A stretch of 64,000 nt of DNA from Actinomycetota bacterium (GCA_010024385.1 RGHD01000001.1:1-64000); one strand, 5' to 3'. Positions 22,596 to 36,079 are shown, counted from the stretch's first letter. Numbers and translations: made by a program. Notes: generated from the letters alone by a model not told the origin.

Positions 22596-24077
22596 ATGGC
22601 TACTAAGCGCACTCCATCATTTGATTCTCATAATCCTGCAACTGGCGAGGTTGCTGGAACATATCCAATAATGAATGCCAAGCAAGTGAGTGAAATTGTT
22701 GCTCATGCACGGAATGCTTCTATTCAATGGCAAAAACTTGGATTCTCTGGTCGAAAAAAAGTTCTTCTCTCTTGGTCTAATCTGATTATCAATCGCATTG
22801 ATCAGATTGCGGCATTGATCTCACTTGAAACTGGTAAACCTGTGGGAGATGCGAAGTTAGAAGTGAGCATTGCTGTGGGCCATATCGGCTGGGCAGCGCG
22901 ACATGCAGAAGAGATTATGCGCACCTCTTATCGCGCACCTGGCTTACTTTTATCGAATATGTCAGCAACAGTGCAACGCTCGCCTCTTGGCGTAGTTGGT
23001 GTAATCGGCCCATGGAACTACCCCATGTTCACACCAGTTGGATCCATTACATATGCATTAGCTGCGGGAAACACCGTTGTATTTAAGCCCAGTGAATACA
23101 CACCTGGTGTTGGTATGTGGTTGGAAGAAACTTTTAATGAAGTTGCTCCATTTGCTGATGTCCTAACGACCATAACTGGATTAGGTGAAACTGGTGGTGC
23201 TCTATGCACAAGTGGCGTAGATAAAATCTCTTTCACCGGATCAACGAGAACTGCAAAAATAGTTGCCGCACAATGTGCAATCAATATGACTCCTGTAGTT
23301 TTAGAGTGCGGTGGAAAAGACCCAGTCATTGTCGCCGCCGATGCCAATCTTGAACGAGCAGTTGATGCAACTATCTGGTCTGCTATGGCTAATGCCGGTC
23401 AATCTTGTATCGGTGCAGAGCGTGTGTATGTTGATGAAAGAGTGGCTGATAAGTTTGTAGAACTAGCGGTCCAGCTAGCTAAAACTATTCATGCAGGTGC
23501 ACCTGGTGATGGAAACTATGGACCTGCAACGATGCCTTCGCAAATTAAAGTCATTCAATCCCACATAAAGAGTGCAATCAAAGATGGTGGAAAGTGTGCC
23601 TATGGTGGTCCAGAATCTGTTAAGCCACCATTTGTTCAACCTGTTATTTTGTTAGATGTGCCTGAGGATTCAGCAGCAATGCAAGAAGAAACTTTCGGGC
23701 CAACAATAATCATTAACCGCGTGAAGAGTATGCGCGAGGCCATAGATCTTTCTAATGCATCTAGTTACGGCTTAGGTGCAAATGTCTGGTCTAAGCGCCA
23801 AGGCAAAAAGATTGCTGCGCAGTTAGCCTGTGGAATGGTTGCAATTAACTCAACATTTTCATTTGCTGCCATTGCTTCCGTGCCATTTGGTGGAGTGAAA
23901 GATAGTGGCTATGGACGTGTTCATGGACCTGAAGGTTTACTTGAATATACCTATGCCCGCACTGTAGTTCGTACTCGCTTTAATGTTCCACTTAATCTTT
24001 TGAGTTTTAAGCGCAAAGCTAAGGAAGAAAAATTGGTTATTACTTTGACTCGCTGGCTCAAGGGACGTTTTGGTTAA
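22596..24077 (+). CDS. aldehyde dehydrogenase (succinate-semialdehyde dehydrogenase-like)
   Basis: GVIGPWNYP, FTGSTRTAKIV, ECGGKDPVIV, NAGQSCIGAERVYV. Confidence 0.92.
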   Translation: MATKRTPSFDSHNPATGEVAGTYPIMNAKQVSEIVAHARNASIQWQKLGFSGRKKVLLSWSNLIINRIDQIAALISLETGKPVGDAKLEVSIAVGHIGWAARHAEEIMRTSYRAPGLLLSNMSATVQRSPLGVVGVIGPWNYPMFTPVGSITYALAAGNTVVFKPSEYTPGVGMWLEETFNEVAPFADVLTTITGLGETGGALCTSGVDKISFTGSTRTAKIVAAQCAINMTPVVLECGGKDPVIVAADANLERAVDATIWSAMANAGQSCIGAERVYVDERVADKFVELAVQLAKTIHAGAPGDGNYGPATMPSQIKVIQSHIKSAIKDGGKCAYGGPESVKPPFVQPVILLDVPEDSAAMQEETFGPTIIINRVKSMREAIDLSNASSYGLGANVWSKRQGKKIAAQLACGMVAINSTFSFAAIASVPFGGVKDSGYGRVHGPEGLLEYTYARTVVRTRFNVPLNLLSFKRKAKEEKLVITLTRWLKGRFG

Positions 24078-24391
24078 TAGCGAGGTGCGTTACGGGTTCG
24101 TTCAGTATTAGGACGTCGCTTGTCTTTCTTTGCCCAACAGGCGTTATGCCAGTGACGCCGACTTTCTTCATCATCTTCTAACCAAGCGACAGTATGTGGT
24201 GTGGCCATCGGAATTACTTGATCGCATCCTGGACATCGATATGGCTTATTAGAACTTGATCCAGTTAATTTGCGAACTATGTACATTCCTTCATGATGTT
24301 CCTCAATAGTTTGACTTGAGGTAGAAATATCGCGTTCATCACTTTTAGGCCGCTTGTTTTTGGGGTAATTTCTGCGCGGACTCATGCTCAT
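24074..24391 (-). CDS. small zinc-ribbon-like protein, actinobacterial conserved
   Basis: YRCPGCDQVIPMATPHTVAWLEDDEESRRHWHNACW. Confidence 0.7.
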   Translation of the reverse strand: MSMSPRRNYPKNKRPKSDERDISTSSQTIEEHHEGMYIVRKLTGSSSNKPYRCPGCDQVIPMATPHTVAWLEDDEESRRHWHNACWAKKDKRRPNTERTRNAPRY

Positions 24392-24427
24392 ATTTTCTCA
24401 CATCAATTGCAGGAGTAGTATCTGAAC

Positions 24428-25279
24428 GTGAATGTAATCGAGGTCAAAGGTCTCAAAAAGAGCTATGGCCAGGTACATGCAGTGCGTGGAGTTGATCTAT
24501 CAATTCCAGCCGGTGAAATCTTTGCTTTGCTCGGCCCAAATGGTGCGGGCAAAACCACCACTGTTGAAATCTTAGAAGGCTTTAGAGGCCGTGATGCTGG
24601 AGAGATTTCTATTCTAGGTTTTGATCCCAAAACACAGGGATATGCAGCGCGCCAATGGCGTGATCGCATTGGAATAGTTCTGCAATCTGCGGCCGATGCT
24701 GGTGATTTAACAGTGATTGAAACAGTGAAACATTTCAGTGGGTATTACTCAAAGCCACGCAATATTGATGAAGTAATGAGCGCTGTTGGATTAGAGGATA
24801 AATCGGGAGCCCTTATACGCAATCTCTCTGGTGGCCAGCGTCGACGTTTAGATGTCGCACTTGGAATCATTGGAAGCCCTGAGCTCCTCTTCCTAGATGA
24901 ACCAACAACTGGCTTTGATCCTGAAGCACGTAGAGCCTTTTGGGCACTGATTGAGCAACTGCGCGGAACTGGAACAACAATTCTGCTCACCACTCACTAT
25001 TTAGATGAAGCTGAAGCATTAGCTGATCGTGTGGCAGTTATTAATGATGGTTTGATCATCGAAGTATCTACGCCTGCCGGCTTAGGTGGACGTGCTACTT
25101 CTCAAGCGATTGTTTCTTGGCGTGATGGAAGTCAAATAAAAACAGAGGCCACAGATAACCCAACTGCAGTTGTTGCTCGCCTAAGTTCTCACTTTGGTGG
25201 AGAAATTCCAGAACTGGCAGTGATTAGACCCTCACTTGAAGATATCTATTTAAAAATGATTGGGGGCAGAGATGAATAA
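24428..25279 (+). CDS. ABC-2 type transporter ATP-binding protein
   Basis: GPNGAGKTTTVEILEG, LSGGQRRRLDVALGI, FLDEPTTGFDP; GTG start. Confidence 0.92.
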   Translation: MNVIEVKGLKKSYGQVHAVRGVDLSIPAGEIFALLGPNGAGKTTTVEILEGFRGRDAGEISILGFDPKTQGYAARQWRDRIGIVLQSAADAGDLTVIETVKHFSGYYSKPRNIDEVMSAVGLEDKSGALIRNLSGGQRRRLDVALGIIGSPELLFLDEPTTGFDPEARRAFWALIEQLRGTGTTILLTTHYLDEAEALADRVAVINDGLIIEVSTPAGLGGRATSQAIVSWRDGSQIKTEATDNPTAVVARLSSHFGGEIPELAVIRPSLEDIYLKMIGGRDE

Positions 25280-26066
25280 GCTCCCCAGCGCACTTAAATT
25301 AGGCATTCGTCGCGGTGGCCTTGAGGTTAGACAGTTTGCCCGCCAACGTGAGTCAGTTGTCTTTACACTTTTGTTCCCAGTTATCTTGTTAGCAATCTTT
25401 GGCTCTGTTTTTAAAGACACTATTGCCCCAGGTGTGACTTTTTCACAGTACTTTGTAGCGGGAATGATTGCCTCTGGTCTTGTTAATACTGGTTTCCAAG
25501 CATTAGCGATCACTATTCCTATGGAGCGCGATGTTGGCGGCCTAAAGCGCCTGCGTGGCACACCAATGCCAGCCTCAAGCTATTTCATTGGTAAAGCGAT
25601 TTTGATTGCAGTAAGCATGATTATCCAAATCGCACTTCTCTTTGGATTTGGACTACTATTTTTTGGTGTTGAAATGCCTACAGAATTGAGTAAGTGGCTT
25701 ACCTTCACATGGTTAGTTCTACTAGGTAGCACCTGCTCCACGGCACTGGGTATCGCATTTTCAATTGTTCCAAAGAGTGGTCGTGGCGCCTCCGCTGTTG
25801 TTTCACCCATCGTCATTATTTTGCAGTTTTTTAGTGGTGTCTTCTTTGTTTTCACTCAGCTACCAACATGGATGCAACAACTTGCTGCAATATTTCCCCT
25901 CAAGTGGCTCACCCAAGGTATGCGCTCAGTCTTTTTACCTGATTCATTTGCTACCCAAGAAGTAGCTAAATCATGGGAAACTGGCAGAACGTTTCAAATC
26001 CTCGTTCTCTGGCTTGTGATTGGAATCTTTTTCTCAGTCCGCAAATTTAAGTGGGATCGCGATTAA
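25260..26066 (+). CDS. ABC-2 type transporter permease
   Basis: ABC-2 membrane protein; overlaps the upstream ATPase gene. Confidence 0.88.
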   Translation: MGAEMNKLPSALKLGIRRGGLEVRQFARQRESVVFTLLFPVILLAIFGSVFKDTIAPGVTFSQYFVAGMIASGLVNTGFQALAITIPMERDVGGLKRLRGTPMPASSYFIGKAILIAVSMIIQIALLFGFGLLFFGVEMPTELSKWLTFTWLVLLGSTCSTALGIAFSIVPKSGRGASAVVSPIVIILQFFSGVFFVFTQLPTWMQQLAAIFPLKWLTQGMRSVFLPDSFATQEVAKSWETGRTFQILVLWLVIGIFFSVRKFKWDRD

Positions 26067-26745
26067 GCGCGTTTTAGGCATTGTGATCACGTTAATGCTG
26101 GCATTAACGATGGTGCCAACACATGCTGCAACGGCGAAAACCACACCTTCACCTACCTCAAAAACCAGCGTAAAGCCTACGACCTCACCAAAAGCCACAG
26201 CTAAACCTACGGCCTCACCAAAAGCCACAGCTAAAGCCACTGCTACTAAAAAGGCCGTTGTTAAAAAGAAACCACGCAAGAAAATAACAATTACGCCATC
26301 ACCAAAACCTAAATGGCCACCTAGTGGATTTAAAGCAAATGGTGGTGTCTATGCAAAGATTCCAACTGCAAAAGAGTTAGTTGGAATAGCATCAAATAGC
26401 AAGATTTTAACGGCCCAACTAGCTCAAAAGGTTGATGGTGTTGCAATCTGCGAAAAATATTCATGTGGTGCGGTGCAAGTGGCCTCTCTTGATGGCTGCA
26501 CGTGGTGGGAAGTTAATTCAAAGTTAGTTGGAGAAACCTCAGCTACTGATAAGACATTGAAAACTTTTGGAAGTATTCGCACTCTTGCAGGAAAAACCAC
26601 GAGCAAACAGATAACAACAATTTTAATAATCAGTCAGGAACCTCTGGAATTGCGACATGTAGTGACAAATATTTCAGCAATCTGTCATCAAAATCCAGCT
26701 ACAGAGAAAATTCCAAGTACTACTTATAAATCTGCTACAAACTAG
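26020..26745 (+). CDS. secreted protein with Pro/Thr/Ala/Lys-rich repeat; start codon uncertain
   Basis: Signal-peptide-like IKRVLGIVITLMLALTMVPTHA, then (KPTxSPKATA) repeats and KKAVVKKKPRKK; overlaps the permease by 47 nt if the ATG at 26020 is used. Confidence 0.65.
   Translation: MESFSQSANLSGIAIKRVLGIVITLMLALTMVPTHAATAKTTPSPTSKTSVKPTTSPKATAKPTASPKATAKATATKKAVVKKKPRKKITITPSPKPKWPPSGFKANGGVYAKIPTAKELVGIASNSKILTAQLAQKVDGVAICEKYSCGAVQVASLDGCTWWEVNSKLVGETSATDKTLKTFGSIRTLAGKTTSKQITTILIISQEPLELRHVVTNISAICHQNPATEKIPSTTYKSATN
26173..26232 (+). repeat. Two tandem 30-bp units within the secreted protein ORF
   Basis: aag/aaa cct acg acc/gcc tca cca aaa gcc aca gct repeated with a few substitutions. 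Confidence 0.85.
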
Positions 26746-27149
26746 CGATTAGCTCCTGGGACCCATAGTTGGTCCCCAATTTCCTTGTTTGCATAGCGTG
26801 CCAAAACAAAGAGAAGATCCGAGCAACGGTTTAAATACTTAGCTGTTAGTGGATTCACGCCTCCACCGAAGGCATGGATGGCAGCCCATGTGCGACGCTC
26901 AGCGCGACGAATTACAGTACGAGCAACATGGAGGTGGGCAGCTGCAGGTGTTCCTGAGGGTAAAACAAACGAGCGCAACGATTCGAGTTCTGAATTGTAT
27001 TTATCAATCTGTTCTTCTAAGTAAACAATCTGAGATTCAAGCACTCGTAATGGTTCAAAGGCAGGTGCATCAACAACCGGAGTGCAAAGATCAGCGCCAA
27101 CATCAAAGAGATCATTTTGAATTCGCACTAATAATGCGCGAACTTCGGC
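26742..27149 (-). CDS. cob(I)alamin adenosyltransferase (PduO type), N-terminus apparently missing
   Basis: [23 protein letters not shown]...[38 protein letters not shown]; lacks the N-terminal TxTGDxGxT region. Confidence 0.82.
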   Translation of the reverse strand, partial: AEVRALLVRIQNDLFDVGADLCTPVVDAPAFEPLRVLESQIVYLEEQIDKYNSELESLRSFVLPSGTPAAAHLHVARTVIRRAERRTWAAIHAFGGGVNPLTAKYLNRCSDLLFVLARYANKEIGDQLWVPGANR

Positions 27150-28373
27150 ACTGCACTGCGTGGTGAGGTCACAATCTCTGGGGCTAAGAACTCAGCTCTA
27201 AAACTCATGGCTGCCTCATTATTAGCCACTGGCAAAACCACCATCACTAATGTGCCAGACATCGCTGATGTGGACATCATGGCCGATCTTCTCACGCGTC
27301 TTGGCTGCACAGTAGTTCGTGGGCATTCAGAAGTGAGCATTGATGTTCCACAATCACCAGGACATCGTGCCGATTATGACTTGGTACGAAAAATGCGTGC
27401 ATCAATCAACGTACTTGGACCTTTAGTTGCTCGTATTGGTGAAGCAGAAGTTGCACTGCCCGGCGGAGATGCAATTGGATCTCGCGGATTAGATTTTCAC
27501 ATCAAAGGACTTGAAGCCTTAGGAGCTAAGGCTCACATTGAACATGGTTATGTAGTTGCTGAGGCACCTCATGGATTAACTGGTGCATTCATTGAATTGG
27601 ATTTCCCAAGTGTTGGCGCTACAGAAAACATAATGACCGCAGCTGTTTTAGCTAAAGGTGTAACAACTATTGATAACGCAGCTCGTGAACCTGATTTAGT
27701 GGATCTAGGTGAGTTCTTAATCTCCATGGGTGCAAATATTCAAGGTTTAGGCTCTCCAACAATCACCATAACTGGAGTTTCAGAGCTGAAACCAACTACA
27801 CATGCAACGATTCCAGATCGCATAATCACTGGAACATGGGCTTTTGCTGCTGCTATGACACGGGGTGACATCACTATTCACGGAGCGCGAGCCGAACATC
27901 TTGAATTGCCTCTGGAAAAACTGGCATCAGCCGGGGCGATTGTTACGACCACTGCAGATGGAATCCGAGTGCGCATGGATGTTCGCCCTCAAGCAATTGA
28001 TGTTGCAACACTTCCCTATCCTGGATTCCCGACTGATCTACTACCTATGGTTATCGCTCTGAACTCCATTGCTGATGGCCACTCCCTAGTGACTGAAAAT
28101 GTTTTTGAATCACGCTTTATGTTTGTTAATGAGCTCAGCCGTCTAGGTGCTCAGATTTCAGTGGATGGGCATCACGCCTCTATTGAAGGCGTTCCAGAGC
28201 TTTCAGGTGCTCCAGTTGAGGCTCATGATATTCGTGCTGGTGCAGGCTTAATTCTTGCAGCATTGGTTAGTGAAGGTGAATCAACTATTGATCAGGCTTT
28301 CCATGTTGACCGAGGTTATCCAAATTTTGCTGAGCAATTACAGAGCTTAGGTGCGAAAGTTACTCGCGAATAA
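27135..28373 (+). CDS. murA: UDP-N-acetylglucosamine 1-carboxyvinyltransferase, 5' end apparently missing
   Basis: Frame open from 27135: [45 protein letters not shown]; in-frame TAA TAA at 27129-27134 with no ATG/GTG/TTG before 27207. Confidence 0.88.
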   Translation, partial: CANFGTALRGEVTISGAKNSALKLMAASLLATGKTTITNVPDIADVDIMADLLTRLGCTVVRGHSEVSIDVPQSPGHRADYDLVRKMRASINVLGPLVARIGEAEVALPGGDAIGSRGLDFHIKGLEALGAKAHIEHGYVVAEAPHGLTGAFIELDFPSVGATENIMTAAVLAKGVTTIDNAAREPDLVDLGEFLISMGANIQGLGSPTITITGVSELKPTTHATIPDRIITGTWAFAAAMTRGDITIHGARAEHLELPLEKLASAGAIVTTTADGIRVRMDVRPQAIDVATLPYPGFPTDLLPMVIALNSIADGHSLVTENVFESRFMFVNELSRLGAQISVDGHHASIEGVPELSGAPVEAHDIRAGAGLILAALVSEGESTIDQAFHVDRGYPNFAEQLQSLGAKVTRE

Positions 28374-29290
28374 TGGCCATTCCAGATCGTAACTTAGCTC
28401 TTGAACTCATTCGAGTTACTGAGACTGCTGCTCTTGCTGCCGCCCCGTGGGTTGGCCGTGGTCAAAAAGATTTAGCAGATAAAGCTGCAGTAGAAGCAAT
28501 GCGAAAGATGATCAACACAGTCGATATGACTGGCGTTGTAGTCATTGGTGAAGGCGAAAAGGATAACGCCCCAATGTTGCACAATGGTGAAAACGTTGGA
28601 AACCAAGAAGGTCCAGCATGCGATGTGGCAGTTGATCCAATCGATGGAACGTCCCTGACAGCAAATGGCATGAATGGTGCGATTTCAGTTATCGCCCTGG
28701 CACCACGTGGATCAATGTATGACCCAAGGACTTCCTTTTACATGAATAAGATTGCTACTGGCCCTCAAGCCGCTCATGTAATTGATATCACTGCAACAAC
28801 TGCACAAAATATTGCAGCTGTTGCTAAAGCAAAAAATTTGGCAATTAGCGATGTAACCGTTGTTGTTCTTAATCGCCCTCGTCATGACCAGCTAATTAAA
28901 GAGATTCGTGAATGCGGTGCCAGAATTCGTTTAATCCAAGATGGTGACGTTGCTGCTGCAATTGAAACTGCCCGTCCCAATACTGGAATAGATCTGCTCA
29001 TGGGTATTGGCGGAACTCCAGAAGGTGTAATTACTGCCGCTGCAATGATCTGCCTTGGTGGTGCCATTCAAGGTCAACTCCACGTTGATGGCAAGAGCTC
29101 TGGGCCAATTCTTAACACACGTGATCTAGTGAATTCTGAGGATGTTTTCTTGGCTGCAACAGGCATCACCGATGGAGAGCTAGTTAAAGGGGTCCGATAC
29201 ACCAGCTTTGGCGCTGTTAGCCAGTCAATTGTGATGCGAGGAAAATCAAAGACGGTTCGTGTAATCGAAACCGAGCATTACCTCAAGTAA
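28373..29290 (+). CDS. glpX: class II fructose-1,6-bisphosphatase
   Basis: [41 protein letters not shown]. Confidence 0.94.
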   Translation: MAIPDRNLALELIRVTETAALAAAPWVGRGQKDLADKAAVEAMRKMINTVDMTGVVVIGEGEKDNAPMLHNGENVGNQEGPACDVAVDPIDGTSLTANGMNGAISVIALAPRGSMYDPRTSFYMNKIATGPQAAHVIDITATTAQNIAAVAKAKNLAISDVTVVVLNRPRHDQLIKEIRECGARIRLIQDGDVAAAIETARPNTGIDLLMGIGGTPEGVITAAAMICLGGAIQGQLHVDGKSSGPILNTRDLVNSEDVFLAATGITDGELVKGVRYTSFGAVSQSIVMRGKSKTVRVIETEHYLK

Positions 29291-29291
29291 T

Positions 29292-29546
29292 TTACTTATT
29301 AACCGTCTCTGTAAGAATAGACACTCGGTTATTAGCAACAGATAGGAAGCCACCACTGACCGTGAACTGCGTGGTGGTCCCATCTGTGCCTTTAATACTG
29401 ACTGCACCATCGACAAGTACTCCAAAGAGCGGTGCGTGATCGGTCAAAATACCCAAATCACCCTCGACTGTTCGGGCAGAAACAAAAGATGCTTCGCCAG
29501 ACCAGACGCGCTCTGATGGAGATACAAGTTCGACTTTAAGTGTCAT
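29292..29546 (-). CDS. atpC: F1Fo ATP synthase epsilon subunit
   Basis: LKVELVSPSERVWSGEASFVSARTVEGDLGILTDHAPL. Confidence 0.94.
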   Translation of the reverse strand: MTLKVELVSPSERVWSGEASFVSARTVEGDLGILTDHAPLFGVLVDGAVSIKGTDGTTTQFTVSGGFLSVANNRVSILTETVNK

Positions 29547-29553
29547 CGTTTAA

Positions 29554-31898
<2,345 letters not shown>

Positions 31899-31901
31899 GA
31901 G

Positions 31902-33542
31902 TTACTTCTTCACCGCCGGAGGAACGTGCTTAGTTATCTGCTCAACGCCTTCGCCTTCAAGGGCCTCAGCTGCAGCCTCATTAACGGCTTGTGAGGCAGT
32001 TGTCTTGAAGATCTTCTTGAAATCATCAACTGCTGATTGCATCTTGGCGACAGTGTCATCTTCAAGCTGCTTAGTTTGCGCGATAACTGTAAAGATTTCC
32101 TTACGTTCGCGGCCAATGAAATCAAGTAATTCTGACTCAAAGCGGCGGATATCTACAACTGGAACTGAATCAAGTGCACCTGATGTTCCCGCCCAAATTG
32201 AAACAATCTGATTTTCAAGTGAATAAGGTGAGTACTGACCCTGCTTAAGTAATTCAACCATGCGCGCACCACGCTCTAGTTGCGCCTTTGATGCAGCATC
32301 TAGATCTGATCCAAATGCAGCGAAAGCTTCAAGCTCACGGAACTGTGCAAGGTCAAGACGCAAGCGACCAGCAATCTTCTTCATCGCCTTAGTCTGTGCT
32401 GAACCACCCACACGAGAAACTGAGATACCTACGTTAATCGCTGGGCGAACGCCTGCGTTAAAGAGATCTGTTTCAAGGAAGCACTGTCCGTCAGTAATTG
32501 AAATTACGTTTGTAGGAATGAAAGCAGAGACGTCATTTCCTTTTGTTTCAATAATTGGTAGACCAGTCATTGAACCACCACCGAGTTCATCAGAAAGCTT
32601 TGCACAACGCTCTAGTAGGCGTGAGTGCAAGTAGAAAACATCGCCTGGGTAGGCTTCACGGCCTGGTGGACGACGTAGCAACAAGGACACTGAACGATAT
32701 GCCTCAGCTTGCTTTGATAGATCATCAAAAACGATAAGTACGTGTTCGCCGTTATACATCCAGTGCTGACCAATTGCAGAACCTGTGTAAGGAGCTAGGT
32801 ACTTAAAACCTGCTGGATCTGATGCAGGAGATGCAACGATTGTTGTGTATTCCATTGCGCCAGCTTCTTCAAGTGCACCCTTTACAGCTGCAATTGTTGA
32901 ACCCTTTTGTCCGATAGCAACATAAATACATTTAACTTGCTTCTTCTTATCTCCAGATTTCCAGTTTTCTTTCTGGTTAATAATTGTGTCAACTGCAACA
33001 GCAGTCTTACCTGTCTGGCGATCGCCAATAATCAACTGACGCTGTCCGCGGCCAATAGCTGTCATTGCATCGATTGCTTTAATTCCTGTTGCAAGAGGTT
33101 CCTTAACTGGCTGACGCTGAACTACAGAGGGAGCCTGTAGTTCTAGAGCACGGCGAGCATCAGCTTTGATTTCACCTTTACCATCAATGGGGCGACCAAG
33201 TGGATCAACAACACGACCCAAGAAACCATCACCAACTGGAACAGAGAGAATTTCACCAGTACGACGTACTGATGTTCCTTCTTCAATTCCTTCGTATCCA
33301 CCCAAAATAACAACACCGATTTCACGGACGTCGAGGTTGAGTGCAAGACCAAGTGTGCCGTTTTCAAACTGCAATAGTTCGTTCGCCATTGTTGAAGGCA
33401 GACCCTCAACGCGCGCGATGCCATCGCCTGCTTGGCTAACAGTTCCCACTTCGTCACGAGCTGCAACGCCTGGATCATATGACTTAACGAAATTCGCTAA
33501 GGCGGCCTGAACTTCTGCCGGGTTGATCTTTAGGTCTGCCAT
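31902..33542 (-). CDS. atpA: F1Fo ATP synthase alpha subunit
   Basis: [37 protein letters not shown]. Confidence 0.98.
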   Translation of the reverse strand: MADLKINPAEVQAALANFVKSYDPGVAARDEVGTVSQAGDGIARVEGLPSTMANELLQFENGTLGLALNLDVREIGVVILGGYEGIEEGTSVRRTGEILSVPVGDGFLGRVVDPLGRPIDGKGEIKADARRALELQAPSVVQRQPVKEPLATGIKAIDAMTAIGRGQRQLIIGDRQTGKTAVAVDTIINQKENWKSGDKKKQVKCIYVAIGQKGSTIAAVKGALEEAGAMEYTTIVASPASDPAGFKYLAPYTGSAIGQHWMYNGEHVLIVFDDLSKQAEAYRSVSLLLRRPPGREAYPGDVFYLHSRLLERCAKLSDELGGGSMTGLPIIETKGNDVSAFIPTNVISITDGQCFLETDLFNAGVRPAINVGISVSRVGGSAQTKAMKKIAGRLRLDLAQFRELEAFAAFGSDLDAASKAQLERGARMVELLKQGQYSPYSLENQIVSIWAGTSGALDSVPVVDIRRFESELLDFIGRERKEIFTVIAQTKQLEDDTVAKMQSAVDDFKKIFKTTASQAVNEAAAEALEGEGVEQITKHVPPAVKK

Positions 33543-33555
33543 TTTGTTTCTCCCT

Positions 33556-34383
33556 TTATTTGCTTCCGACTAGAGCGCGTGCGGCCCCAGCCAAACGATT
33601 TGAAACTGTTCCATCAACTAACTCATCTGCAAAACGAACTGAAACCCCACCAAGAACATGTGTATCGATTTCGATGTTCACACGAACTGGCTGTCCTACT
33701 TGCTTATTTAACGCTGCAGATAATCGCTCAACCTGAGCACTGCTCATTGGTGATGCAACTCGGACAAGTGCAATTACGCGATTGCGACGGGCTGCAAGTG
33801 AATGTGCATAGTCAGCAAATGCTGATTCCACGCTACGTCCACGCCAAGAGTTAACAAGCTCTGACACTAACTTCACAGTTGAACTAGATGCGCCCTTGAG
33901 AATCTGGCTAACCAATACTGCTTTAGCCTCTTTCGCATCTGAGTTCAGCGCTCTACGTAGCTCTGATGAGCCAGCGATTGCACGTGAAGCCGTAAAAATC
34001 TCATCTTCTAAGCGGTCTAGTTCACCGGCGATATTGGCAGCTGATGCTTCTGCCTCAATTGCTAGCTGTTCTATAACCTGCACAAGATCCTTTGCCCCTG
34101 ACCAACGCATCGCTGAAATCTCTTTCAGAATTGTTATGCCAGCTGCCCCAACTTTGCTTCCAAAGAGTTCGGAAATAAAGGCGTTCTTTGATGAGACATC
34201 ACGTGATGTGTCAGTTAATGCCCGGCGCACTGCGATATTTTTATCAAGCACATCGGCAACAAAGAAAAGCTCAGCACTCAAGGCAGATGCGGCATTTGCA
34301 TCAACGCCTTTAACGGCAGCATCAAGTGATGCGCGTGCAGTCACAAGTGACTGACGGCTACTGCCTCCGAGGTGAGCTCTCAT
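33556..34383 (-). CDS. atpH: F1Fo ATP synthase delta subunit
   Basis: Position in operon; C-terminal [30 protein letters not shown]. Confidence 0.94.
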   Translation of the reverse strand: MRAHLGGSSRQSLVTARASLDAAVKGVDANAASALSAELFFVADVLDKNIAVRRALTDTSRDVSSKNAFISELFGSKVGAAGITILKEISAMRWSGAKDLVQVIEQLAIEAEASAANIAGELDRLEDEIFTASRAIAGSSELRRALNSDAKEAKAVLVSQILKGASSSTVKLVSELVNSWRGRSVESAFADYAHSLAARRNRVIALVRVASPMSSAQVERLSAALNKQVGQPVRVNIEIDTHVLGGVSVRFADELVDGTVSNRLAGAARALVGSK

Positions 34384-34387
34384 TTAT

Positions 34388-34918
34388 TTACTTACTCTTT
34401 TCTAAATCTTCGAGGAAACGATCAACAACACGTGATTGACGTGCTTGATCATCTAGGGCTTCACCAACAATCTTTGAAGCAAGTTCAACAGCCAAAGTTC
34501 CCACTTCATTGCGAAGTGAAGCAATTGCCTGTTGACGTTCTGCTTCAATTGAAGCGTGAGCAGTTGCTGTGATGCGCGCTGCTTCATCTTGTGCCTTGGC
34601 ACGAAGATCTTCAATGATGGCTGCTCCCTGGATGCGTGCTTCTTCGCGCAGATTCTGCGCTTCTTCACGTGCCTTTGATAGCTGTTCGTTGTACTGAACA
34701 AGTGCGCGCTGTGCTTCTAGCTGCGCCTTTTCAGCACGTTCCATGCCACCTTGAATTGCATTGGTGCGATCTGCGTATGCCTTTTCAAACATTGGCACCA
34801 CAAATTTACGTAGCGTTAGGAATAGAAGAGTAAACGCGATTGCACCCACTACAAGTTCAGCAGTGTGTGGAATGAGCGGATTAATCTTGCCTTCCTCAGC
34901 TAAATCAACAAATTGCAT
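34388..34918 (-). CDS. atpF: F1Fo ATP synthase b subunit
   Basis: N-terminal TM plus long helical stalk; operon position. Confidence 0.95.
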   Translation of the reverse strand: MQFVDLAEEGKINPLIPHTAELVVGAIAFTLLFLTLRKFVVPMFEKAYADRTNAIQGGMERAEKAQLEAQRALVQYNEQLSKAREEAQNLREEARIQGAAIIEDLRAKAQDEAARITATAHASIEAERQQAIASLRNEVGTLAVELASKIVGEALDDQARQSRVVDRFLEDLEKSK

Positions 34919-34946
34919 CAGTTGTCCTTTTGGTTAAAAACTTCGA

Positions 34947-35150
34947 TTAGAGAACGAATGCGAGAACGAGACCAAAGAGTGCGAGAGCTTCAGCAAGGGC
35001 GAATCCGAGGAACGCGATTGGCTGTAGGACGCTACGTGCTTCTGGCTGACGTGCAACGCCGTTGATGTATGCGGCGAAGATAAGTCCGGTTGCAATTCCG
35101 GGACCGATTGCTGCGAGGCCAAAACCAACGAGGTTGAGTGTGCCTTCCAT
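34947..35150 (-). CDS. atpE: F1Fo ATP synthase c subunit
   Basis: 67 aa, two TMs, GPGIATG loop and [10 protein letters not shown] ion-binding Glu. Confidence 0.96.
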   Translation of the reverse strand: MEGTLNLVGFGLAAIGPGIATGLIFAAYINGVARQPEARSVLQPIAFLGFALAEALALFGLVLAFVL

Positions 35151-35170
35151 TTATTTCTCCTTATTTCCTA

Positions 35171-35980
35171 TTAGTGCTCGTCGGCAAGGGCGCCGGCGAT
35201 GTATAGAGCTGCTAGCAGAGTAAAGATATACGCCTGCAAGCATTGGACCATGAATTCAAAGAAGGTCAGCACAATGCCGATTGCAAAGGCAAATGGGCTG
35301 ATCAACTTCAAACCAATAACACCTTGGAGTAGATGTTCTCCACCCAAGATAAACACGAGCAACAACAAGTGGCCCGCAAACATATTTGCAAACAAACGAA
35401 GTGAGAGTGTCAGTGGACGCACTAAGAAGAAAGTCAGAATTTCAAGAGGTGTAATAAGAATGTATGCAGCCTTTGGAACTCCAGGCATGAACATAATGTC
35501 TTTAAAGTATTTGATTGCTCCTTGCTTGCGAATACCTACGTAGTGGAAAACGAGATAAACGGTAGCCGCTAAAACATATGGGAATGAAACACGTGACATC
35601 GTTGGGAACTGCAAAAGTGGAATAATTCCAAAGAGGTTATTGACTAAAATAAAAGTAAAAAGTGTAAATAAGTATGGAACAAAGCGCAGGAAGTCATGTC
35701 CAATAACATCCTTGGCCAGATCATTTCTGACAAATGTGTAGACAGATTCCCCAGCAAATTGGAGCTTTGAAGGTACAACTGCGGCTTTGCGTGAAGAGAT
35801 TATGAAGAATACTGAAATCAAAATTACTGATAGAAAAACTAGAGCTATTGGTTTAGTTGTGTAAACGTTGTCGCCAAAAATTGGAGGAAGCTCAAAGTCG
35901 CCGCTGCTAGGTGGGACAAATCCGCCACCTTCTGAGCTTGAACGCAATAAATCGCGCACGCTTACTCCTCTTGGAATCAT
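35171..35980 (-). CDS. atpB: F1Fo ATP synthase a subunit
   Basis: RPLTLSLRLFANMFAGHLLL conserved Arg helix. Confidence 0.96.
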   Translation of the reverse strand: MIPRGVSVRDLLRSSSEGGGFVPPSSGDFELPPIFGDNVYTTKPIALVFLSVILISVFFIISSRKAAVVPSKLQFAGESVYTFVRNDLAKDVIGHDFLRFVPYLFTLFTFILVNNLFGIIPLLQFPTMSRVSFPYVLAATVYLVFHYVGIRKQGAIKYFKDIMFMPGVPKAAYILITPLEILTFFLVRPLTLSLRLFANMFAGHLLLLVFILGGEHLLQGVIGLKLISPFAFAIGIVLTFFEFMVQCLQAYIFTLLAALYIAGALADEH

Positions 35981-36079
35981 TCGTTACGGGGTACTACGGG
36001 GAAGCTAAGACGGGTGTAACCCTATGCGAGGTCAGGCTCAGTTGAGAAATCGAAAACTGCCGTGAAAAGGTGGGACGGC

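Noticed and set aside
26173-26232. Possible CRISPR-like repeat
   Set aside because: Direct tandem 30-bp units without spacers, in frame within an ORF; it is a protein repeat.
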